From Galbula dea (Eukaryota > Chordata > Aves > Piciformes > Galbulidae): 64,000 nt of DNA. This document shows positions 34,801 to 46,800 of this stretch, piece after piece. Where the stretch lies: contig VWZX01002368.1 of the NCBI GenBank assembly GCA_013399015.1, positions 527,093 to 591,092 on the forward strand, in the 5' to 3' direction. The notes below the pieces were generated by a model. The model was not told the DNA's origin and made no database searches. It saw nothing but the letters and a program-made list of their open reading frames with translations. The position numbers and the translations under genes were made by a program. How positions within the stretch are numbered: position 1 is the stretch's first letter; each line of letters starts with the position of its first letter.

Positions 34801-37800
34801 CATTTGAGTTTTCAGTAAGTAACAGGATGGAACAGCTACTTACAGAAGAAAAACTGCAAGTTAACTCTGTTAAAAAAATTAACAAAGTATATACAATTGT
34901 AAGTTAAGCCTTAACACCTTTCAATTACTCCTTTTAAAACTACTCATCTGAAATCTACCCATTGCTATATCCTGTCTTCTGGCAGTATTTGTGCCAGAGG
35001 CAGTAGAAATACTATTGTCAGAGGAATGCTCCTTTACAGAACTGAGTTTCTACATCTCAAACGATTATAATACCAATTATTCACACATGAATACATTCAC
35101 TTGCCTTCTGAATTGCTGAACTCTTCTCTCTGTAATCTTCACATAACCTCTATAGATTTGCCAAGGGGATCTACACTTCAGCTCTACCTTTTCTGATTTC
35201 CTTTTTTGTAAATCACTATTCAGAGTTTTTAGAGACAATAAATACCTGTTTGAGCTCAAGTCACACAACATGTCATAGAATCATAGAATCACAGAATGGT
35301 GGAGGTTGGAAGGGACCTTAAAGATCACCTAGTTCCAACCCCCCTGCCATGGGCAGGGACACCACATGCAGTAGACCAGGTCATCCAGGGCCACATCCAG
35401 CCTGGCCTTAAACACTGCCAAGGATGTGGCCTCCACAACCTCTCTGGGCAACCTGTTCCAGTGCCTCACCACCCTTTGGGTAAAGAACCCCCTTCTAACC
35501 TCCAGCCTAAATTTCCCCTCCTTCAGCTTGTAGCCATTACCTCGTGTCCTGCTGCAATCAGACCAGGAGAAAAGTCTCTCTCCTTCTGCCTTATAATCCC
35601 CTTTCAGGTACTGAAAGGCCACTATAAGGTCGCCTCAAAGCCTTCTCTTCTCCAGGCTGAACAACCCCAATTCCTTCAGCCTATCCTCATAGGAGAGGTG
35701 CTCCAGTCCCCTGATCATCTTTGTGGCCCTCCTCTGGACCTCCAAGAGGTCCACATCTTTTTTATGCTGACGAGCCCAGAACTGTACACAGTACTCCAGA
35801 TGGGGCCTTACAAGGGCAGAACAGAGAGGCAGAATGACCTCCTTAGACCTGCTGGTCATGCCTCTCCTGATGCATCCCAGGACACNNNNNNNNNNNNNNN
35901 NNNNNNNNNNNNNNNNNNNNNNNNNNNNNNAGAACTGTATCAAAGGCTTTACTAAAGTCTAGGTAGATGATATCAGTCGGTCTTCCTTCATCAACCATTG
36001 CAGTCACTCCATCATAGAAGTCTATCAGGTTGGTCAGGTGCGACTTGCCCTTAGTGAATTCATGTTGGCTTCTTTGAATCACCTCTTTGTCTTCACGTGC
36101 CCTACCATCACTTCCATGACAGTGCACTCCATGATCTTCCCAGGCACAGAGGTGAGGCTCACCTGCCTATAGTTCCCTGGGTCTTCCTTTCTACCCTTTT
36201 AAAAAATGGCGGTGATGTTACCCTTCCTCCAGTCACTCGGGACTTCACCTGACCTCCATGACTTGTCAAATATGATGGAGAGTAGGCCTGCAACTACATC
36301 AGCCAGTTCCCTCAGGACCCTAGGATGTATGTCATCAGGGCCCATAGACTTGTTCTTATCAAGTCTCATTAGGTGATCTCAAACCTGCTCTTCACTCGTC
36401 GAACACTCGCCTAGGGCTACCAAATTACAGTTGATGCAGGAGGCTTGGCTGCCAGTAAAGACTGAAACCAGGAACTTGTTGAGTAGCTCAGCCTTCTCCA
36501 TATCCATTGTGACTAATTTTCCTTCCTTATTTGTCAGAGTGGGAACACTCACCCTGACTTTCCTTTTCTGGTTAATATATTTGTAGAACCCTTTTTTATT
36601 GTTTTTTGCATCTCTTGCCAAGTTCAGCTCCATCTGTGCCTTGGCTGTCCTGATTCCGTCCCTACACTTTCTAACCATTTCCATATACTCTCCCCAGGCC
36701 ACTTGACCCTGCTTCCACTGCCTGTGCATTTCCTTCTTGTGCCACAGTTTTAGAAGCAGGTCCTTGCTCAGCCACGCCGGTCTCCTTCCTGCCCTGCTTG
36801 ATTTCTTGCACAGAGGAACGGAAAGCTCTTGCGCTCTGAGAAGAGTATGCTTAAAGAACTGCCAGCTTTGATGGGTTCCCATATCTTTAAAGACAGTTTC
36901 CCAGGGGACCTCACCCATTAAATCCCTCAGCAGCTGGAAATTCGCCTTCCTGAAGTTCAAAGTCCTTCAGTTCACATGCAGCTGGTAGCAAAAACAAGCC
37001 TTCCCCACTTCCTAAGCTGCACAGTCTATGCAGACAGCATTTTTCAAAAGTGCAAGGTAATGCAATGTAATTAATCACTGAATATAAGTTTACTCTAGAT
37101 TTGTTAAGCAGTGAGGTTTCTCAATTCTTCCATTCCTATGTTGAGAGACTTCAAGAGTTGGCTAAAAGATCCCTAAACTTACGGCAGACAGCGTTTCCTC
37201 CAGACATGGCCTCCCATGGTTAGGAAAGAAATTCTACACTTACTTCAGTAGGACTAGTTATTTAAGTGCAAGATAAGTTAAAATGAAACTTTCAGAAAAA
37301 TCTGAATTCCTGCCCACTAACAGATTTTGCTTGACAGGTTTACAACGAAGTAACAACACCGTCTTCTGGTGAAATAAGCACCCATATCGAGGGGTGCACA
37401 CCAACCCTTATCAGAGCAGAGTAGAGTTCTTGGATATTAAAGAAGAGTGAATAGCAGAAAAAACCCAAAACAATATGAACAAAAAACCAATCCAAATCTT
37501 TTCCATATTTCTGAAGCATTTCTGCAAACCATAGAGGTAATTGTGACTTCTATTTAGTATGATCAGAAAAACAGACCTCAGAAACATGGGTGAATAGTAC
37601 AGAATCTTCAGAGTTGAGGTATACGCTGTTGCTGGCCCCCAAATCCAGCAGTACAGTGACAGAACTGCAGATTATATATAAGAAGTTAGCAGTTGGAAAA
37701 GAAAGCAGGTATAATTAGAAGACTCAAAGATCATTAATGATTAACAAGCAAATTTGCCTGCCTTAACATGGATGAAGTCTAATGAGAAGATGTAGTAGTC

Positions 37801-40800
37801 AAAGCAGGTATGTTTCATTTGAAATTTCTGTAGTTTGACTACTGTAGTATATGAGTGTAGAACAGTATAACTGAGGCTAACAGGTTCACTTCCTGCTGCA
37901 GAAAAGACCTTTATATGCTTCTGCACTACTTAAAAGTCCATCAGAGAATGTGAATCCTCTGTCATTAAATGATAAAACTTACATCCATCAAACAGCAGAT
38001 TCTCTGTTGTTACCTCTACTTCATGAAGAATTCCTGGGGATTCAATCCAAAGGAGTTTCTTATGGCAAGCAGCATCACCATGGATCTAGATTTTGTGCCT
38101 GGAGTATCAAGAACCACTTGAAGCAATGCACGTGTTTTAAGTTTTTCTTCCATGATCAAAACCCTAAACTTCTTTCTGATGTCTTCTGTGTAAAGTAACT
38201 CAAAGCCTTGAGAAAGCACTTATTGCCAGCAATTTACAGTCTCTTATGCAGCATCCAGGGTATCTCTGTATCTGCCACAGTAATTTAGCTGCTTCCAGTG
38301 GCTCCACATTCCTTACCAAGGGACACTGAATAGTCCACTTGAAAGTCTCTGGAGTTTTCAGTCACAAAGTCCCAAACTGCAGTCAGAGATAAGCACCAAG
38401 AAAGAACAGAGCGCAGTTCCACAATGGCTTAAAAAGCAAAATGAGAAGCCAGCTTCCACTAAAACAGACAAAGCCATTTCTCCCTCCAAAGCCAGCTCTA
38501 GGATTTCCACTACCTCATTTGTGTCGGAACTAATGTTCCTGCAGTAAAACAGATAAGGGAACTAAATCAATCTGAAACATTATGGATTTTTTCCTGGGTT
38601 AGTTTTCAACATCTTCAGCTGAGCTTTCCAACTCATGAATGAATGATGGTGCTGGCATAGGAAAGATGGTGGGAATATACAACCAGTGAAAAGGCAAGAT
38701 CTCTTTAGTAATAACCTGCGGTTTGATCAGCTTGAAATGACTGGAACTAACCCTAAAAGACATGGTTGGTTTTTTCACCTAGGTAAGAAGCACTCAAGGC
38801 ACAGACCTGACAAATACATTAAAAAAACAACATATTTATGATCATCATCATCATATGTAACAGTTTATGTTATATAAACGAATACTTGAAGAACCTAGGC
38901 ACTTCTACTCAACGAGGAGTCAAGTTCCACAAGACAGAGATGAAGTATGTTTCCAAAAAGACCCCAAACCTTAGCTGCAGCATCCCCAACATTGTCTTCC
39001 CCTACCATCTTTTGTAACAGTCCCAACTAGAGCTCCTCCTAATATTTCTCACAAAACTTTCCCAGTATCTTCTGTTCCTCCCCACTCCAGCTGAACAGGT
39101 TACGAGATACCTACACCTGAGGTGTGCAGGCCATGCCTGGCCAACATAACGTTTTAACTGATCAGCTAACAGGGCCAGGCAGAACAGGCAATTACCATTT
39201 CCAATCTACGGCCTTTTCTTTCAGTAGCTGTGCAGACTTATCCAGCTACCAATTTTCACAAGACCTGCAGGAATCTAATCATTCAGGCCTCAACTCCTGT
39301 CAAATCTGTCTGAACCTGGCTAAATGATTCAGAGTTTATTAGAGGAGCAGAGATGGACAAAGAGCATAGGTATAATTTTTGTGGGAAACCAAGCTAAAAA
39401 TGTGATTTACATGAAACCAGAATAATTACATTGGTAAAGTTCATGAGGAGACTGTCACACAGGAATATAAAAGAGAAAAATGAAGTCGAAAGAGAAGAGA
39501 CAATCAGATTATTATCACCTGTGGAGATAATTTTTAGACTTTCTACCTCTACAGATCTCCTCATTTTCCCTGCTGCTGAGCAGCTTCGTACAATAAGCAA
39601 CTATTACAGCTACATACATTTCTGGTACATTCAGTTGGCTCTTAAGGACTGTTGAATGACACCCTCCCTGCTGCAAGAGAACCATGAACAAGCGCAAGGT
39701 TCTTCTGCAACTTCACAAGCACAGAAGAGGCTCCTACTCTAATTAAAATCACATTCAATAGAGTTTACAGCATCCATTTATACCAAATCTGAAAGGCTCA
39801 TGGCTGCTGGTTGGTTTCTGTGTCAAGGAGGCAAAATTAAATAAATAAAAACTGAAGTGAAGGCATGGATAATAACGACAAGAAAAATCAAAATCTTCTG
39901 CAAACAGAAACTTTACACCAAGACTTTAAACAATTTAAAGTAAACATTGCCAGTCTTCAGAATGGAGGAAGTAGTAGGAGGTATTTAAAAAGGTCTGAGA
40001 ATTGTTCATTTATTACATCACTTCTGCATACCACTTAGAGAGAAAAAAAAATATTTTAGAAGAACTCAAATCTTCTCCTAAAATGTCTGCCGTTTTACCA
40101 CGTTTAAAGGAAAGGTGATGATAATGTTTTCAGGAAAACCTCCTTCTTAAGAGAACACTCTTGCATTACTGAGTTAGAAAGGAGATGAATAACAAGAGAA
40201 TATAAAAAAAGTCACTGATCAGGTAAATTGTAAGACTCACTATGCCCTCCATCAGAGAAAAAAGACATTTAATTAATTCAAGAAGCAGGTATTAACAGTG
40301 ATAAAAGAAAATTTGTCATTAGGTATCACCAAGTCCAAAATTTTGATAGGATCTCAAAAAGAACAGGCAGTCAGGTTTTATTAGAACTTCCACAAATTTA
40401 CTAAATTGCATTTTAAGTTAGAGGAATTACAAAGCCTGTGGGTGTTAATCAATTCAGAACCAGCTAAATTGGTATTTCCTTCAAACTCAGGTATGGGGAA
40501 AAAAAATTATTTCTCAAATTTTTGCAACTTCCTTTTAAAGCATCTGGTAGAAGCCAGAATCAGACACAGGAGATCAAACTACTCTCATTCAGAATGCCAA
40601 CTCCTACACTACCCAGAATGAAATGATAAAGAAACAAAAAGAGGCAGTTGTCTCAGCTCTGACTAAAGACATCCTCAAACTCCAGAAAATTTTTCGTGGT
40701 GTTTGTCACGTTACTGTAGTTGCCTCTATTTCAAGTGAGAATTAATCCAAGTCAAATTCCTTTTCTCAAGAGAAGAAAGAGAAAGCAGTAGCAAGTGAAA

Positions 40801-43800
40801 GACAAGACATCAGCAGCTACTAGGACTTTTATGTTAGCATCTGTATCATGCCAGCATCTGAATCCAAATTCAGAACTAGTCTAAAGGGCAGAAAATAGTT
40901 AAAACAATAAAAATCATATGGTATCTGGTCTGCCATGTCCTTTGATAAGACATGACTGCAGTTACATGAATGCTTGAAGTGCAGTGACTACTGACATCAC
41001 TGCAACTGAAAGGTCAAAGAAAAAAAGAGACTAAACAGATGAAAATCAGAGAAAGACTGAGAATAAAACAGTTTCTAAGAAAGATTATTAAAAAGACCCT
41101 TTTCTTTCTAAAAAATCTTTTTAAAAAATACTCCTGCCAAACCAAAACCTTTTCACTATAAAGCAGAAACACAGGTTCATATGACAGCAAATGCCATTTA
41201 GGGAAGAGGGGGGGGAAAAAAAAAACCACCACCAAACCAAAACCCACCACAAAACATACCCCACACTTCCCAACATAAAATATTATTTATTTAGAAACTT
41301 TTCTGCAGCAGTTTTTTATATCTTTGCTTGATCTCCCTACATTTTTTCTACAGAAACCACTAATCACTTCAATTACTGGGAAAAGTTAGTAGCGTGTTTA
41401 CTTCATATTTTATAAAATGACTTCTATATAAACCACACTTTTAATACTTCACATAGCACAAAATATTTTATTTTTTTATTTGCCCCAAATGCCATTTTCA
41501 CAACTATCATATTTATCATACAGCATAAAAGCCATCTTCTCTATGAAGAAAACATAAACCCTGCAGTTTATCACTACAATATATGATCGTTAAATACTGC
41601 AAAGAAGAATGTAAACCCAAATCTTCCCCAGACCATTCATTTATATGCAATAATAAAAAGGAAGCAAGTCCAAGACAGTAAAGTAATGTGCAACATACTC
41701 CATCTACTGGCAAAAGAGAGAGGTAGGACAACTTCTTACTATACAGCATCCCAATAATGAAAAGAGATTATGTTTTATGTGCTAATGTGTATCTAAATCA
41801 CTTAGCAATGCTTAAGTTACCAGACACACCAAACTGCACATTGCTGGGAGTTTCCTTTTCCACACACAAAGCCAAAATAAGACCCTTATTCCAAACCTGT
41901 CTAGATGTGTTTCTGGGTGAGCTGGTCTAGGGAATCCTGCTCTGGCAGGGGGCTGGACTAGATGATCTTCTGAGGTCCCTTCCAACTCCTAACATTCTGT
42001 GATTCTCATCGGTGCCCAGTGACAAGAGGTAATGGGCACAGATTGACACACAAGACATTAGAAATTTTTTAGAGTGGCCAAACACTAGAAGAGGTTTCCC
42101 AGGCATGTCACAGAGCCTCCATTCTTGGAGATCCTCAAAACACTACTGGACACAGCCTTGAGCAACAAGCTCTGAGCAGGGGAGTTAGACTAGATGATCC
42201 CCAGAGGTTCCTTCCAACCACACCAATTTTTTCAATCTATGATCACACAACTACTTTTACCAAGCTTCTGATCTATGTCCCATTCTGAGCTCCCACCAGC
42301 ACTTTTCACAAAATATATGGAAATATTAAAACTATCTGTGGAATAATTCTCCCAAATGGATTTTCAGTAACTTCTGGTTATGCAATACTTTTAAAACTCA
42401 TCTATACTGTGATACATAATCCACCACAGGCATGCCTTCAACAAGGGAAATGGAAGTTGCAGATTAAATCCATCCCCATGACTTCAAACAGAACAACTAT
42501 TTTGTACCACATTTCTGATAGTCTATTCTGCTCTAATCAAATTTTTAAAAATCTAAAATGTATTAGAAAAAAAAAAATCAAAAAATAAAAGGCAATGAAA
42601 AAACTAAATAAAGTTTTATACAAAATACCTCAGAAACAACCTCAGAAAACAAACCAACACATGCTAAACCAACTGTCATTCTCTGTTGTACTAGCCCTGA
42701 ACAGTAAACAAGCTTTTAAATCGGGCAAGGCTGCTGCACTGCCTGTAGTCCACTCTGTTATTAGAGAAGATGCTTGGCAATAATTTCCTTTAGAGGTCTC
42801 AAGTGTTTCATCTGAATTGATCTTTTGGCAGCTATTTTCTAAAATACAGTAAACAAGGCTCCTACAAATTAATTTAATTAGGGAAATAATATTATTATTG
42901 GTAATTCTTCCCTTTGATTTATCTAAGAAAAAATTAATTCCATTTCAAATAGCAGAAGAAAATGGTTTTCCAAATTATTAATTGGAAAGTACAGTTTTTA
43001 TCCTGTGTAATTGAAATACATGAACCTTGTTACTCTGCATATGTAATGCATTTTATTCTTTAAAATAAAAATTTTAGTTCTTGATCATAAAAAAGTTTAC
43101 TTCTGAAGTGGTTTCTCTTCAGAAATCCCTTCTCTAAACTTGTTTCTTGCATTTATACAATCACAATTCACCATATAATAGGCTGCTATTCAGGCTCCTT
43201 ACAATCTTCTCAGTTCTGCTCTCATCTTACTCTAGCTCCTTCCTCTGAACACCCTTTAAGACTGCTTCTCTTCTAGTTTCTAGTCTCTACTGAACTTAAC
43301 ACATCAATCTTTTAAATGTGCCCATGTACTACTTGAATCCCTTCTGCAGATTTCTGATTGCTCATCAAGTCCTGGTTCTCTCTCTTGATTACTACATGCA
43401 TCACACCCTTCCCGGACTACTTACCTTTCCCAGACTCAGCCTTAAAAGGCAGATTTTCATTTGATCTTGGTCCCAAACACCACCAAGTCTCACACTTCCT
43501 TGCCTTTCAACTTAAATCACCAGAACTCTAGCAGGAAAGGTGCCCTAACACTGTCTGCCACTACAACCACAACATTAGGTGGAGAAGAGAGTAAAGGTAC
43601 CAGATATTTTTTTAGACAAGTCACCAGTAATGGCTGCTAGCCCTCTTCCCAGAAGAAGTCTGGCTTTAAAGTGTGTAAACCCTACTGTCTGCTGCACAGC
43701 AGGCAGAGGCAGGAAAGTGCTCTGTAGATCAGTCAGAGTAAGACTCTTCATCTTGGATTTCATAGGAAACTAAAAAAAAAAAACCCCATAAAACTGAGAA

Positions 43801-46800
43801 CTTCCTTCCTCTCTGTTTCTGCATGAGCTGCCAAATGAATAAAGAACAGCTTGGGTCCACATCATCAATTTATTACATAACAATTTATTCAAGCCATAAC
43901 TCCATATAATTGACTTTAATTCCTTTAACAGAAGAAATTACTGCTTCAGGAAATAAAACCATACACCTCTAATTAAACTATTTGACATCAACACTATCAT
44001 TCATATATAAACAATGTTCATCTCTGGGCAGTTATCATCATGCCTAGAAAACTCTCTGAAGGAGAAGCACCATGAAGGAGAGCAAAGACCACTGAAAATT
44101 TGTCAGTTTTCATCAATCAGGTTGCCTCTTAAGCAATAATTCATAATGCTATTAATAATACATTAATAATGGATTCCACATCAGCAGCAGGAAACCCATG
44201 CACAGCTATCAGCATATCCCTCATGCTCACTTCTTGTGACAGTCCTTACTTTGTTCGTAACAAAAATATGTTGTGTATTTACCTACTGTAATCAACTTAC
44301 CTCTTAAAAATAATTAGCTGTTCCTCTGATTACCTATACCTCAGTCACTCCCAACCATCCTAGAGATTTTGATCACTTAATTGGATGGATCCTGTAGGCT
44401 GCAGCTAGAGTATCTTAACACCCTCCAATAATGAGTACCAACTATTGAAAACCAGTTGCCAGAAAAGGAAAATAGTTACATTTGTAATCTCTTTTTGTGA
44501 CTTCTGGCATGATACTGTATGTATTAAAGAATGGAAGTGAGTGACTATAGTGCATGTGAGAGACTGAGGTAGCATGTAGATATTTATTTACGAATACGTG
44601 AGACACAGTAAACAAATCTTAACGTTCATCAGGTAAAAGTGATCTTATACTAAAAATGGTCTTTTTTAAAGAAATAGGTAACACCTACATTACATTAGAA
44701 AAATTTATTCCTTATCAGAAAACCAGAAATCCTGCTTCTTACAACTTCGTGGGCAGAGATTTCACATACTCAGAAAAAGAGTATTTCCTAAAATTCCACA
44801 CGTTCCATGCCTGAAGTTACCTCTGGAAATAATGAGCAAAGAGTACTAAAGACACATCTGAAACACTTGCCCTTGGAAGTACTTCTAATTTTGTACAATT
44901 CTCACCCAAGGTACTCACATGCACATTTATTGGCAGAGTTGGGCCACGCTGCCATCGTGGGTTTTTGTTTGTTCCGAAAAACCTCTTCAACTCTTGCTTC
45001 TGTTTTCCGTACAGTAGAACCATGAGGATTTATTTGTTCTGTTGTCACTGATAAGCCTGCATACAAAAGATAACCATACCTGTTTAAATAAAGCATGCTG
45101 CATAAAACTGTTGCATTGAGAGAGAAATCTGGAATACCATGCTGCAATAAGAACACACCAATTAACGTTTAGCTAGACATTCAAAGCAAAGATTAGAATC
45201 AATAATATTTGTTTTCTACTGACAAAATAACTTACTGGTTGCACGGCCTTAAACCTGTCAGCTCTGACAGCTTATAAATTATGACTGTCTCTCACACTTG
45301 GGTCCCCAAAGATTGCACTCTTCTATCCATATTTCCTCTATAGAGCAAATTCTTATTGACTGTTTCAATTTTCCCTAATTTTAAGCAGGCAATTTAAAAT
45401 AAAAGGCAATTCATAATGGCATTGTGTGCCATATCAAAAACAGGACATGAAGAAAAACCTTGTATTGTCACCATGATCTGTTATGTAAAATGGATCCATT
45501 TCAGAATCAATATGAGCTCTCAGGTTAAGAAAAACACAATTCCACTTCCAACAAAAAGTATGCAAAACTACCTTGACATCTTCTGAGGAGGTCATAATGC
45601 AAGTTTTATATTAAGTCCAAGAATCACTAGCACACTCTCATGATAAACTTGGACTTTTTTTCCGCCCTGTAGTTCACTCTTTGCAGTACTGCCCTTCTTC
45701 CACAACAGTACTGTTGGCAAACTAAGAATTAAAACTCTGGCAAAGCTTGAAGGCAGGACCCTTTATCAAGATGAGTCTAGAAATACATGCAGAGAAATGT
45801 GGACATCAAATGGTTTGGGTTTTGTTGCTCTTGTTTTGTTGAGGGTTTTTTTGTTTTGCATGTGGAGGACTTGTTGGGTTGGGGTTTTTTTGTTGGTTTT
45901 GGGGCTCCCCCCCCCATCAGACTGTATACATGTCAGCCTGGCACTTTTAAAAGAAGTTGAAAAGAGAAGCTCAGGAGCATCCGAGCTGAAAAAATAGCCT
46001 GCATCATATGGTGAAGCACACACTGTGACTTCAGTCTCAACATTCATTTAAGACCTTGCCTGGATATCTCTTGTTCATATGAGAAAGAACTGAAGGGTTT
46101 GGAGAGTAAAAAGCATAGTTCACACAGTTTTCTGCAAATATTTCCCCACTGAAACATTCCATTATTTCAAAATACAAGCAGAAGTGAAGAGTGAAGAAGG
46201 AAGATCTGGAAATCACTTCTGTAGCTGACCATCTGATAATCAATCTAAAGAAACAAGAAATCCATTAATAACCTTGTGGACATCCAATCAAAAGAAGACA
46301 AAGCAAGTCTATGTCTTTGCCATTCTTTGTCCAAAATGTTCAAAACAGGCTACATGTCAAAGTGTAGGCCAGCAGATGCACTGTGATTTTGCTGATCTGC
46401 TGCCTTGCTAAACATGTTCTGTACAGCAAAATGGGAGTAATGGCAAGGTTCAACAGCTTTCACATTCCTTCCATCCACTACAATAAACAGTGCCAAAACT
46501 ACATGTCTGAAGTGCCATCTGCTTCTACACCACAATCTTTGACACAACTCAATCTAGGGAGAGGACAACCTCTTATGTTTTCCTTACAGCATGAGGAAAT
46601 GCATACATCAGACCTCAAGAACTTCATACTTTTTATCTTGTTCATAACCACTTAACCTAACACAGCTTCTTGTATGCCTTCCAAATCTTCTGTCCTTGCT
46701 AATCCAATACATAAGCTTAGCTTTCCACATTTTGCAGCTGGACCAACTGCAGAGCTCATTTGTTCTTGAAACCACCACAATATGGTCCAAAAGAATAAGC

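Larger units (their letters stand above)
30544..44918 (-). other. ATAD2B: ATAD2B 14.4-kb intron, CR1-rich
   Basis: The largest complete intron in the window, with donor GTGAGT and acceptor AATTCAG. It holds CR1 copies at 31.0, 34.2, 34.6 and 35.3-37.0 kb (minus) and at 41.9-42.2 kb (plus), and the assembly gap. The remainder is AT-rich unique sequence with no exon seen. Confidence 0.85.

Noticed and set aside
36379..36960. 193-codon frame as a host gene
   Set aside because: Clear CR1 ORF2 linker sequence, part of the transposon at 35275-36975.
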